16,485 nucleotides of DNA. Origin: Burkholderiales bacterium. Lineage in GTDB: Bacteria > Pseudomonadota > Gammaproteobacteria > Burkholderiales > Casimicrobiaceae. The DNA is taken from assembly GCA_031257235.1 (NCBI GenBank), contig JAIRPA010000212.1, positions 1-16,485 of the forward strand, read 5' to 3'. Shown here piece by piece: positions 6,549 to 14,269 of the stretch. Below the pieces are notes generated by a model. It did no database searches. It saw nothing but the letters and a program-made list of their open reading frames with translations, and was not told where the DNA came from. The position numbers and the translations under genes were made by a program. Numbering within the stretch: the stretch's first letter is position 1; each line of letters starts with the position of its first letter.

Positions 6549-7067
6549 TTACTTGCTATCAGATTCTACAAGACGCAACGAATTTGCCCGATCAGACCAA
6601 TCCCCTGCGCCATCCTGCACTAATTCATTCAGTTGTATCTCGGTCTCGCTGATCGAGATAATTTTTCCGTAGTTTTGCCCCATATAGTTGCCGACGCCCA
6701 CTTGATAAATCTCACGGTTCGGCACTCGAATAAGAGCATAAATCACGCCTTCCTTCGATAAAGTTCCCACCATCGTCAAACTTTCCAGAGGATAAGCCTC
6801 CAGAGGTTGCGAGGGACGCGGTTTAGGCGCCTTGGGATCATCCGTTGCGCGACCGACCTTTCTCGGGAAAAAGGGGTCTTGGAGATCGTAAGCGTTGTAC
6901 TCAAACGGTTCATACGCTTGAAAAGGCGGAATCGGATCTATTTTTCCGTATTGATCACGCCCTTGCTGTTCCATCCACGCGCGCAAATCAGAATGCGGTT
7001 CGCTACAGCCTGCCACTAAAGCCGACACTGACGTGAACAAGAGAAAAGTTCTAAAAAATTTCGTCAT
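6549..7067 (-). CDS. pilP: Type IV pilus lipoprotein PilP
   Basis: Inner-membrane lipoprotein that links the PilN-PilO platform to the periplasmic domains of PilQ. 172 residues. The signal peptide ends in a lipobox (VAGC, lipidated Cys21). A Pro-rich, probably flexible linker (about 45-90) precedes a compact beta domain (about 93-168) with SLTMVGTL and VGNYMGQNYGKIISI, characteristic of PilP. The ATG at 7067 has a GAGAG-type site upstream and lies 11 nt after the pilO stop. Confidence 0.95.
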   Translation of the reverse strand: MTKFFRTFLLFTSVSALVAGCSEPHSDLRAWMEQQGRDQYGKIDPIPPFQAYEPFEYNAYDLQDPFFPRKVGRATDDPKAPKPRPSQPLEAYPLESLTMVGTLSKEGVIYALIRVPNREIYQVGVGNYMGQNYGKIISISETEIQLNELVQDGAGDWSDRANSLRLVESDSK

Positions 7068-7078
7068 GTTTTCGCTCT

Positions 7079-7696
7079 CTACTTATTAGTCTGTGTCGCC
7101 GGAGCAGATTTTTGCTCCTGCTCATCCAAATAACGGAACGTTTTTGCTACCGCGCTCATCGTCAAAACACCCGCTTTATTGTGCTCAATCACGACATCGT
7201 TAATCGTTACCACGCGCGGTAACGCCGCCACGTCGCTCACAAAACCTGCCATTCCGTGATAATCACCGCTCAACTTAATATCAATCGGAATTTCCGAATA
7301 AAAATCAAGCTTCTTTTCTGCCGGAGCCGGTTTGAACAAATCAAACTGCAACCCCCGCGCGACGCCGGCTTGGTTGACATCAACCAACAATGCGTCAATC
7401 TCGGAACGGGTCGGCAGATTTTTCACCAAGTCGCCCAGATCACGTTGAACCCGATCATATTGCTCAATGTAGAGCTGATGATTCACGGTTTTGGCTTTCC
7501 GCTCGGTGTACGTGCCTTTAAGAGATGCCTCTTTGCGTTGTTCTTCAACCAACTCTTGATACTTCGGATACCAAGACACCGCCACGCCGATCAATACGAT
7601 CGCAACAATAATGACGGCATAAACCACCAACCTTTGCCATAAAGGCCAAGAGCCGGCTTCTTTAAAATTTAAAGATCCAAATGTCAGCTCCATCAT
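7079..7696 (-). CDS. pilO: Type IV pilus inner-membrane protein PilO
   Basis: Bitopic inner-membrane protein that pairs with PilN to form the alignment platform. 205 residues: a short cytoplasmic N-terminus (GSLNFKEAGSWPLWQRL), one membrane helix (about 24-42, VVYAVIIVAIVLIGVAVSW), a periplasmic coiled coil (about 48-95) with the conserved NLPTRSEIDALL, and a ferredoxin-like domain with LSGDYHGMAGFVSDVAALPRVV. The start overlaps the pilN stop as ATGA (4 bp), indicating translational coupling. A second ATG follows at once, so the start could be 3 nt later. Confidence 0.96.
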   Translation of the reverse strand: MMELTFGSLNFKEAGSWPLWQRLVVYAVIIVAIVLIGVAVSWYPKYQELVEEQRKEASLKGTYTERKAKTVNHQLYIEQYDRVQRDLGDLVKNLPTRSEIDALLVDVNQAGVARGLQFDLFKPAPAEKKLDFYSEIPIDIKLSGDYHGMAGFVSDVAALPRVVTINDVVIEHNKAGVLTMSAVAKTFRYLDEQEQKSAPATQTNK

Positions 7697-8325
7697 GCCC
7701 CCTTCTGCCCTGTAGCAGGGTTAGTTGTCGGCTTGTTGCGCACGGTTTTGATCTTGAACTTCATCGTAAACTCATATGCGGTTTTTGGCTGCATTCCGTC
7801 ACCTTTTTTCTGCCCGGGTGTCGAATCTTTCACTTCGACGACCTGTGTTACCACTAATTGCGGGGATTCAATCCATTCAGACCCCTCAATATTGCGCATG
7901 AACGTCGAAACGTGTGCGTTCGATTGCGCATAACCCGTCACCGTAATATTGTCGGCTTTCTGCGTTGCCTTATTTAAATAGACACCCTCCGGCAACTGAC
8001 GAATCATCTGATCCATCAAATGCACAGCGGTCGTCCTCGTGTTTTGCAAAGACTCAACCGTTTTTTTGCGATCAACCGCAACGCGAATTTTTGCGCGCAA
8101 CGCATCAATTTCTTTGATTTCCTGATCAAGCGCGCTGATGCCCGTTTGCAACAGCACGTTGCGGTCTTGTTGATTTTCGAGCTGCGCGTTTAACACTTGA
8201 ATACCGAAAATAACGATCACGATACCGACAATCGCCGCGGCCACCGCCAGAAAAGCAAACTCACGTTGTTTCTGAGCGCGGCGCTCCTGCCGATAAGGAA
8301 GAAGATTTATCCGTGGTCTGCTCAT
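7693..8325 (-). CDS. pilN: Type IV pilus inner-membrane protein PilN
   Basis: Platform protein whose cytoplasmic tail binds PilM. The 210-residue product begins with the hallmark PilM-binding motif INLLPYR (6-12). It continues with a basic stretch, one membrane helix (about 25-45), a periplasmic coiled coil (about 48-100) and a ferredoxin-like domain (about 108-195) with LPEGVYLNKATQKADNITVTGYAQS. The C-terminal 15 residues look disordered. The start overlaps the pilM stop by ATGA and its own stop overlaps pilO the same way. Confidence 0.96.
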   Translation of the reverse strand: MSRPRINLLPYRQERRAQKQREFAFLAVAAAIVGIVIVIFGIQVLNAQLENQQDRNVLLQTGISALDQEIKEIDALRAKIRVAVDRKKTVESLQNTRTTAVHLMDQMIRQLPEGVYLNKATQKADNITVTGYAQSNAHVSTFMRNIEGSEWIESPQLVVTQVVEVKDSTPGQKKGDGMQPKTAYEFTMKFKIKTVRNKPTTNPATGQKGA

Positions 8326-9407
8326 GATTCAAAACTCCTTAAAGCAAGACCGGTTGCCGTCAACAATAACGGCGTGTCCTGCGCCAACTGCTGCGCGCGA
8401 ACATGATTTGACGCTTTGATTGCGGCAAAAGGATTCGCAATAACTACCGGAACACTCGCTTGCTGCGTAATCGCCCGATCTAAACCATTGATCAATGAAC
8501 AACCGCCCGACAACACAATTTGCTGTACCGGACCAAATGTGGTGGTTGTGCTGAAAAACTGCAACGCGCGCGCAATTTCCATCGCGACGTTATCCATATA
8601 GGGACGCAACACATCGTTTCGATAATTTTCCGGTAAGCCACCCGCTTTTTTTGCCGTTTCGGCTTCGCCGGAGGGCAAGTTATACGCCCTTTGTATGTCT
8701 ACCGTCAGCTGATTCCCACCAAAACTCATTTCACGGGAAAAAAGGATGTCGTTATCGTGAAACACATAAAACCGCGTGTTATTGACGCCCATATCGAAAA
8801 GCGCGATGTTTTTTCCACGCCCTTTTCCGGCTAAAGTCGGGGCAATTGCCGCAAAAGCGTGCTGAATGGCCAACGATTCAATATCAATGATCATCGGTTT
8901 CGCGCCCGCGCTTTCGGCAACCGCCGCATAATCCTCAACCTTCTCCCGCCGAGCCGCCGCAATCAAAACTTCGATTTCGCCGGGAACGTTGGGCGCGGGA
9001 CCGATCACCCAGTAATCTAAATTGACTTCGTCCAACGGGAACGGAATAGATTGGTTCGCCTCTGCCTCAACGGTCAACTCCAAATCTTCTTCTTTTTGAT
9101 TCGCGGAAACGGTAATTTTCTTGGTGATCGCCGTGGAGGAGGGAAGCGCGATCGCCACATTTTTGGTGTGGGCACCAACCCGCTTCAAACCGCGACGCAA
9201 CGCCTCACCCACTTGGGCGACGTTAGAAATATTCCCGTCTTGGATCAAGTCTTTCGGTAACAATTCGACGGCATAACCTTCTAAAACGTATTTGCCGCCG
9301 CGACCGGAAAGTTCCACCACCTTTACCGATGACGATGAAATATCGACACCGATTCGGTAAGCGCCTCCCGACCCAAACGATGAAAACAGAGGTATATCAA
9401 ATAGCAT
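8322..9407 (-). CDS. pilM: Type IV pilus cytoplasmic ATP-binding protein PilM
   Basis: Actin-like (FtsA-fold) protein that forms the cytoplasmic ring of the pilus machine and binds the PilN N-terminus. 361 residues, usual for the family. The nucleotide-binding segments are visible: the phosphate-1 loop GVDISSSSVKVVEL (20-33), ALPSSTAITKKI (88-99), ALFDMGVNNTRFYVF (about 202-216) and VLSGGCSLINGL near the C-terminus. First gene of pilMNOPQ, divergent from mrcA. The ATG at 9407 has only a weak ribosome site (GGGTC about 10 nt upstream). Confidence 0.96.
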   Translation of the reverse strand: MLFDIPLFSSFGSGGAYRIGVDISSSSVKVVELSGRGGKYVLEGYAVELLPKDLIQDGNISNVAQVGEALRRGLKRVGAHTKNVAIALPSSTAITKKITVSANQKEEDLELTVEAEANQSIPFPLDEVNLDYWVIGPAPNVPGEIEVLIAAARREKVEDYAAVAESAGAKPMIIDIESLAIQHAFAAIAPTLAGKGRGKNIALFDMGVNNTRFYVFHDNDILFSREMSFGGNQLTVDIQRAYNLPSGEAETAKKAGGLPENYRNDVLRPYMDNVAMEIARALQFFSTTTTFGPVQQIVLSGGCSLINGLDRAITQQASVPVVIANPFAAIKASNHVRAQQLAQDTPLLLTATGLALRSFES

Positions 9408-9577
9408 AATTAAGACCCAAATATAGACAATGTGTTCGGTCTATCGCCAATCTACATTAAAATACACATTGCAACCCTAAACGCCTTAAAAAATTTCAGT
9501 TTTTTTTGCATTAGTGTTGCGACACTGCCTACAATTCACATTGTTTAACCTTTAATACAACCAACTGTTTTTCTAAA
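9408..9577. promoter_or_regulatory. Divergent pilM/mrcA promoter region with three CACATTG words
   Basis: This 170-bp AT-rich gap must drive both pilMNOPQ (left) and mrcA (right). A CACATTG word occurs three times, at 9428-9434 (minus orientation), 9465-9471 and 9537-9543. The first two are part of an inverted repeat with perfect 8-bp arms, 9428-9435 (CAATGTGT) and 9464-9471 (ACACATTG). A possible pilM -10 (TATATT, minus strand, 9420-9425) with TTGGCG 19 bp upstream (9445-9450) is weak. Confidence 0.45.
9506..9535 (+). promoter_or_regulatory. Candidate mrcA promoter
   Basis: A -35-like TTGCAT (9506-9511) and a -10 TACAAT (9530-9535) are separated by 18 bp. The implied start near 9542 gives a leader of about 35 nt before the TTG codon. 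The -10 is good, the -35 mediocre. Confidence 0.4.
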
Positions 9578-11905
9578 TTGTTAAATCGAACCCGTTTGCT
9601 GATCCGACTCATGGTTTATGGCTCCGGTATTACCGCCGGACTCATGATTATTGCCGTGTTGGTTGGTCTTTTTATTGTGGCGGTGCAGTATCCGCTTTTG
9701 CCGAACATTGATATTTTAACCAATTATCAGCCAAAAATCCCGCTTCGCATTGTTTCCCGCGAGGGAATATTATTGGGTGAATTTGGCGAGGAACGACGCT
9801 CTTTTGTCAAAATCGAGGATGTCCCCGTCGTGATGAAAAACGCCATCCTCGCGGCAGAGGACACCCGTTTTTATGAGCACGCGGGCGTTGACTATATCGG
9901 AGTATTGCGCTCGGTTTTGGCGAATCTGCGGGGCAATAAGCAGGGAGCCAGCACCATCACCATGCAGGTCGCTCGTAACTTTTTTTTAACGCTGGAACAG
10001 TCTTACATCCGAAAATTCCGCGAAATTCTGCTCGCCAAGAAAATCGAAGCGCATTTAACCAAAGATCAAATCCTAGAGCTTTATATCAACCAAATATTCT
10101 TGGGGCAACGCGCCCACGGCTTTGCGGCTGCCGCCCGCATCTATTTTGACAAACCCTTAGATCAGATCACGGTGGCAGAAGCCGCCATGCTTGCGGGATT
10201 ACCCAAATCGCCGTCCCGTTACAATCCCGTTGTCAACCCCGAACGCGCCGTGTTGCGCCAAAAATACATTTTGGGGCGGATGCACGCTTTTCACTTCATT
10301 GATGACGCCACTTATCAAGCCGCGCTTAATGAAAAACTCGTCTTGCGCGCGCACGGCTCTCAAAAACCACGCCTTTCGCAACACGCGGAGTATGTTGCGG
10401 AAATGGCGCGACGCAAAATTTATGAGGTTTATGGCGCGGAGGCCTACACCCGCGGCTTGACGGTATGGACCACCATCTCGGCAGATTATCAGGCGGCCGC
10501 CTATCAATCGGTGCGTCAGGGCGTCATCGACTACGACTTCCGGCACGGCTACCGCGGGCCTGAAGGTTTTGTCGCGTTGCCCGAAAACACCTCCGAAAAC
10601 GACTTAACCGTCGCCGACCGTATCTTTGCCAACTATCCCGATTACGAAAACCTTCTGCCGGCAGCCGTTCTTTCCGCCGACCCCAAAGAAGTGCGCGTTC
10701 TCATTTCCAACGGAGTGATCACCACGCTTTCCGGCGCGCGCCTGGATTTTGCGCGCAAGTCTTTAAATCCTAAAGCACCCGATTCCGAGAGAATCCGCCG
10801 CGGCGCGATCATCCGTGTCTCACAAACCAAAAACGGTTGGACGGTCGCGCAATTGCCGCAGGTCGAAGCCTCGTTGGTTGCATTGAATCCGCAAACAGGC
10901 GCGTTACTCGCGTTAGTCGGCGGCTTTGATTTTGGTCGCAACCAGTTTAACCACGCCATTCAGGCGATGCGTCAACCCGGTTCGTCGTTCAAACCGTTTA
11001 TTTATTCGGCGGCACTTGAAAAAGGATTTTCTCCGGCAACCATCGTGAATGACGGTCCCTTCTTCATTCCGGCGGAGGAAGCCGGCGGCGTGGCGTGGGA
11101 GCCCCACAACTACGACGAAAAATTTGACGGACCCATGCGCTTGCGCACGGCACTTGCCCGGTCTAAAAACTTGGTGATGGTTCGGGTATTGCAGTCTATA
11201 TCGCCGCAGTACGCGCAAGATTACATCACGCGCTTTGGTTTTAGCGCGTCGCAACATCCGCCGTATTTAACCATGGCATTGGGTGCCGGCTCGGCCACAC
11301 CGATGCAAATGGCGAGCGCTTATGGCGTTTTTGCCAATGGCGGTTACTACATCACGCCGTACTTCATTGACCTCATCACGGACGCGCACGGCGAGATTGT
11401 GCAATCGCACTCCACCTCGATGATTGAAGAATCCAAAGTATTGACGATTGACCCGCGCAACGCTTTTGTAATCAACTCCATGTTGCAAAGCGTCGTCACC
11501 GAAGGAACGGCACAACGCGCCAGAGTGTTGCAACGGTCTGATATTGCGGGAAAAACCGGCACCACCAATAACTTTATGGACGCATGGTTTTGCGGATACA
11601 ACGCCAATATTGTCGGCGTCGTGTGGACAGGCTTTGATCAACCCCGCTCGCTCGGTAAGGGTGAAGGCGGCTCGACGGCGGCGCTTCCCATGTGGATTCA
11701 ATTTATGAAGGACGCGATGAAAGAGACTCCGGAAACGCCAAGAGAACCGCCCCCCAACGTGGTTTCCGTTCCGGTGGATCTGCAAACCGGACTTCGTGAC
11801 GACGGTAGCCCCAATCACGAATGGTTTTACTATGAGTTCCAACCACCCACCGAACAGGAACTCATGTCGCCGTCGCAAATGGACTTTTTCGACAAGATTT
11901 TTTGA
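9578..11905 (+). CDS. mrcA: Class A penicillin-binding protein 1a
   Basis: Bifunctional peptidoglycan synthase: polymerises glycan from lipid II and cross-links stem peptides on the outer face of the inner membrane. 775 residues. One membrane anchor (about 13-37) is followed by a GT51 glycosyltransferase domain (about 60-235) with catalytic EDTRFYEHAGVD (E94) and GASTITMQVARN (123-134). An OB-like insert (about 315-430) precedes the transpeptidase. The transpeptidase has SSFK (nucleophile S469, K472), SKN (529-531) and KTGT (659-662). The start is TTG at 9578: no in-frame ATG lies upstream, and this start places Arg4, Arg6 and Arg10 before the membrane helix as expected. The alternative ATG at 9611 would remove that basic tail. 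No Shine-Dalgarno is visible at either. Also called ponA. Divergence from pilMNOPQ is the usual betaproteobacterial order. Confidence 0.96.
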   Translation: MLNRTRLLIRLMVYGSGITAGLMIIAVLVGLFIVAVQYPLLPNIDILTNYQPKIPLRIVSREGILLGEFGEERRSFVKIEDVPVVMKNAILAAEDTRFYEHAGVDYIGVLRSVLANLRGNKQGASTITMQVARNFFLTLEQSYIRKFREILLAKKIEAHLTKDQILELYINQIFLGQRAHGFAAAARIYFDKPLDQITVAEAAMLAGLPKSPSRYNPVVNPERAVLRQKYILGRMHAFHFIDDATYQAALNEKLVLRAHGSQKPRLSQHAEYVAEMARRKIYEVYGAEAYTRGLTVWTTISADYQAAAYQSVRQGVIDYDFRHGYRGPEGFVALPENTSENDLTVADRIFANYPDYENLLPAAVLSADPKEVRVLISNGVITTLSGARLDFARKSLNPKAPDSERIRRGAIIRVSQTKNGWTVAQLPQVEASLVALNPQTGALLALVGGFDFGRNQFNHAIQAMRQPGSSFKPFIYSAALEKGFSPATIVNDGPFFIPAEEAGGVAWEPHNYDEKFDGPMRLRTALARSKNLVMVRVLQSISPQYAQDYITRFGFSASQHPPYLTMALGAGSATPMQMASAYGVFANGGYYITPYFIDLITDAHGEIVQSHSTSMIEESKVLTIDPRNAFVINSMLQSVVTEGTAQRARVLQRSDIAGKTGTTNNFMDAWFCGYNANIVGVVWTGFDQPRSLGKGEGGSTAALPMWIQFMKDAMKETPETPREPPPNVVSVPVDLQTGLRDDGSPNHEWFYYEFQPPTEQELMSPSQMDFFDKIF

Positions 11906-11946
11906 GAACCCCGGATCGAGCGCGCGGCGTGTGTTCCGCCGTTCCA

Positions 11947-11983
11947 CCCCAAAAGTCACCGGCTTCGCCGATCTTTTTTGGGG
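11947..11983 (+). terminator. Hairpin 3' of mrcA, possible terminator
   Basis: CCCCAAAA (11947-11954) pairs with TTTTGGGG (11976-11983). Inside, across a 5x5 internal loop, CGGC (11960-11963) pairs with GCCG (11967-11970) around a 3-nt loop. It starts about 40 bp after the mrcA stop. The T-run is in the 3' arm rather than after it, so termination is plausible but not canonical. Counterpart of 1008-1040. Confidence 0.45.
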
Positions 11984-11996
11984 AAACCTCTACCGG

Positions 11997-12059
11997 CAAA
12001 CCCGAACTGCCCAAAACTCAAACCGCCAAAAAGTAGGTTTCCACTTTTTGGCGTTGAGT
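11997..12059 (+). repeat. 63-bp core repeat, copy B (3' of mrcA)
   Basis: Reverse complement is identical over 63 bp to 929-991, including the CGCCAAAAAGT / ACTTTTTGGCG hairpin. It lies downstream of mrcA in the same polarity that copy A has downstream of aroB. Identity drops at once on both sides, though related motifs (CCCAAAAGT, CTGATTCC) continue on the far side. Confidence 0.9.
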
Positions 12060-12124
12060 ATAGGGGTTCACTTTTGGGCGAATCCCTGATTCCTGACCTC
12101 TGATTCCTGAATCACTTTGCCGAA

Positions 12125-13483
12125 TCACCGCCGCCGCATCACCGCCGCAAAAAAGCCGTCTGTGTGATGAAGGTGCGGATAGAGTTTTAGATAACTCTTT
12201 TTAATAGTCTCGGTGAATGCTTTTTTGCTTTCGTCTGACTTTTCTTCCGCCCATGCTTTTTTAGGTGTCAGTAAGACTTTCGCCTCTTTGAGCAAATCCT
12301 CTGCCGATTCCAAAGAAAACATCGGGCAATCTTTTAAAAACGCTTCGACAATGGCTTCGTTTTCCGCCTGCAACACACTGCAGGTTGCATAAACCAAACG
12401 CCCGCCGGGTTTCACCAACCGCGCGGCAGACATCAAAATGGCTTTTTGTTTGGCGTTTAATTCGGCGAGCGCTTTCTCGGAGAATTTCCATTTCAAGTCG
12501 GGGTTTCTTTGGAAGGTTCCCGTCCCGCTGCACGGCGCGTCCACCAACACGCGATCCATCTTGCCGGCAAGCCGTTTTAATTTGGCGTCGTTTTCATGAG
12601 ACAAGCGTTGCGGGTGAACATTGGATAACCCGGAACGTTTTAATCTGGGGCTTAATTTTTGCAAACGCATCTCGGAGACATCAAACGCGTAGAGCCTGCC
12701 GGTGGATCGCATCAACATTCCCAATAATAAGGTTTTGCCTCCTGCGCCCGCGCAAAAATCCGCGACCATTTCGCCGCGCTTCGGCGCAGTCAACAAACCG
12801 ATTAACTGACTGCCTTCGCTTTGCACTTCCAGTCTGCCGTCAACAAGCCATGCGTTTTTGGCAAGTGCGGGGCGTCCAAAAAGCCTCAAGCCAAAAGGAG
12901 AATAAGGCGTTGCCTCAACGTCAAAGCCTTCTTTTTTTAACGCGGCGAACGCTTCATCGCGTGAGGTTTTTAAAGTATTGACCCGTAAGTCAAAAGGTGC
13001 CGTTTTTTGCCATGATTGCGACAATGCGTTGACGGTTTCCTGATCAAACTCGTGATTTAATAATGCCCATAAAACATCGGGAACATCGGCATTCTCGGCA
13101 TCGGTGAGCGGAAAAGAAAATCGTTCCGGCAACCCGGACACCCACGCGCGATCGTTGACGCTTTGCGCCAACGCGCGCGCTTCTTCAAGCGTGATGAAGT
13201 TTTCGCGCGTCAACGTTAAAAGTGCCAGCTTCTGCCAACGTGTCGTTTGTGCCATGGCGTTGGTTGAGCGGCGACGGCGCAAATAAGCAAACACGCCTTC
13301 TGCTATTAAGGCACGATCTTTTTGCCCCATTGCAGGATTTTCTCGAAAGAAATGCCGCAACATTAAATCGGCAGGTTCGGTCAACGCTTCCGCGCGTTCG
13401 ATCGCGCGCGCCAACAACGCCACGTGAGACGCACGCCATAACGGATGTTTTAAAGGATCGGTGTTTGTAGGATTCGTTTTCAT
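12125..13483 (-). CDS. RsmB/NOP-family rRNA (cytosine-C5) methyltransferase
   Basis: SAM-dependent RNA m5C methyltransferase of the RsmB/NOL1/NOP2 family, probably acting on rRNA. With the start at the ATG at 13483 it has 452 residues. The N-terminal helical region (about 15-160) is only loosely NusB-like. The catalytic domain shows SAM motif I ADFCAGAGGKT (241-251), DAPCSGTGTFQRNPDLKWK (315-333) and YATCSVLQAENE (365-376). Cys368 and Cys318 match the paired catalytic and release cysteines. The frame opens further upstream (ATG at 13537, TTG at 13540), but that would overlap purN and add residues outside the family. I see no Shine-Dalgarno at 13483. Position 28 bp after purN suggests an operon. 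Canonical rsmB usually neighbours fmt, so this may be a paralogue of different site specificity; no symbol is given. Confidence 0.9.
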   Translation of the reverse strand: MKTNPTNTDPLKHPLWRASHVALLARAIERAEALTEPADLMLRHFFRENPAMGQKDRALIAEGVFAYLRRRRSTNAMAQTTRWQKLALLTLTRENFITLEEARALAQSVNDRAWVSGLPERFSFPLTDAENADVPDVLWALLNHEFDQETVNALSQSWQKTAPFDLRVNTLKTSRDEAFAALKKEGFDVEATPYSPFGLRLFGRPALAKNAWLVDGRLEVQSEGSQLIGLLTAPKRGEMVADFCAGAGGKTLLLGMLMRSTGRLYAFDVSEMRLQKLSPRLKRSGLSNVHPQRLSHENDAKLKRLAGKMDRVLVDAPCSGTGTFQRNPDLKWKFSEKALAELNAKQKAILMSAARLVKPGGRLVYATCSVLQAENEAIVEAFLKDCPMFSLESAEDLLKEAKVLLTPKKAWAEEKSDESKKAFTETIKKSYLKLYPHLHHTDGFFAAVMRRR

Positions 13484-13511
13484 GGAAAGGGTAGGGTTTG
13501 ATGGTCGGCTA

Positions 13512-14156
13512 TCAACCAACAGGGTTTTGATAGGCATCAAACGAAGTCTCGGCGTTGCGCAATAATACTTTATCGTCTTTGATCACCAATCTTTCTTCAC
13601 AAAACCAGCGAACACAATCGACCAGCAAACGGTGTTCGGCTTTTAAAACACGCGCCGCCAAAATGGCTTCGGTGTCTCCCTCCCGCACCGGCACCACCGA
13701 TTGCCCGATGATGGGACCGACATCGACTTTGGGCGTCACAAAATGCACCGTACACCCGTGCCATTTCACTCCATCGGCTAATGCACGTTGGTGGGTATCC
13801 ACGCCGGGGTAGGACGGCAAAAGCGCGGGATGAATGTTGATCATCCGATGATTAAATTGTTTGACGATGCTCTCACCCAAAATACGCATGAAACCCGCCA
13901 ATACAATTAAATCCGGTTGATCGGCATCCAACGCCATCGCCAGCGCCGCGTCAAACGCCGCGCGATCTTGATACTTTTTGGACTCGATCACGGTGGTCGG
14001 CACCCCGTGTTGGGCAGCAATGGCAAGACCGCCCGCATCTGCCCGATTGGCAATCACCCGCGCCACCCGTGCCTTTAAATGTCCGGCTTGAACGGCGTTT
14101 AATAGGGCTTCAAGGTTAGACCCGCGCCCCGAAATAACGACTGAAATGGTTTTCAT
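13512..14156 (-). CDS. purN: Phosphoribosylglycinamide formyltransferase PurN
   Basis: Transfers a formyl group from 10-formyltetrahydrofolate to GAR, third step of purine synthesis, in the cytoplasm. 214 residues, the usual length. The phosphate-binding loop SGRGSNLEAL (9-18) and the catalytic triad are present: N107 and H109 in INIHPALLPSYPG, D145 in KVDVGP. The ATG at 14156 is chosen because AAGGA stands 4 nt upstream and the conserved sequence begins at once (MKTISVVISGRGSN). An upstream ATG at 14192 would add 12 unrelated residues. It lies 113 bp after purM on the same strand. Confidence 0.96.
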   Translation of the reverse strand: MKTISVVISGRGSNLEALLNAVQAGHLKARVARVIANRADAGGLAIAAQHGVPTTVIESKKYQDRAAFDAALAMALDADQPDLIVLAGFMRILGESIVKQFNHRMINIHPALLPSYPGVDTHQRALADGVKWHGCTVHFVTPKVDVGPIIGQSVVPVREGDTEAILAARVLKAEHRLLVDCVRWFCEERLVIKDDKVLLRNAETSFDAYQNPVG

Positions 14157-14211
14157 GGAATCCTTTATGTTGGGTTGAATCAATCGCGCCATCCCCGTTC
14201 TGCCTCACGGA

Positions 14212-14245
14212 GGTTTTTCGGACAAAGTCTAGCCGACCGAAAACC
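14212..14245. other. Hairpin in the purM-purN gap
   Basis: GGTTTTTCGG (14212-14221) pairs with CCGAAAACC (14237-14245) over 9 bp with one bulged T, leaving a 15-nt loop. On the minus (transcribed) strand no T-tract follows, so it looks more like an intercistronic or processing structure than a terminator. It may be chance. Confidence 0.3.
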
Positions 14246-14269
14246 CGATACCCTTTTTGCCCCGTTCAA

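Larger units (their letters stand above)
11906..12124. other. Convergent mrcA / methyltransferase gap filled by a repeat element
   Basis: About 220 bp without a gene. It contains hairpin 11947-11983, the 63-bp core copy B, a degenerate relative of the 27-bp unit (about 12057-12082, CACTTTTGGGCG) and a short tandem repeat of CTGATTCCTGA (12086-12096 and 12100-12110, 14-bp period). Nearly the whole gap is occupied by this composite. Confidence 0.7.

Noticed and set aside
11267..11959. 230-codon minus-strand frame opposite mrcA
   Set aside because: It is antisense to conserved PBP1a transpeptidase codons with high-coding-bias shadow composition; no family match.
12152..12161. GCCGTCTG resembling the Neisseria DNA uptake sequence
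   Set aside because: The last two bases do not match the 10-mer GCCGTCTGAA, it occurs once, and it lies within coding sequence.
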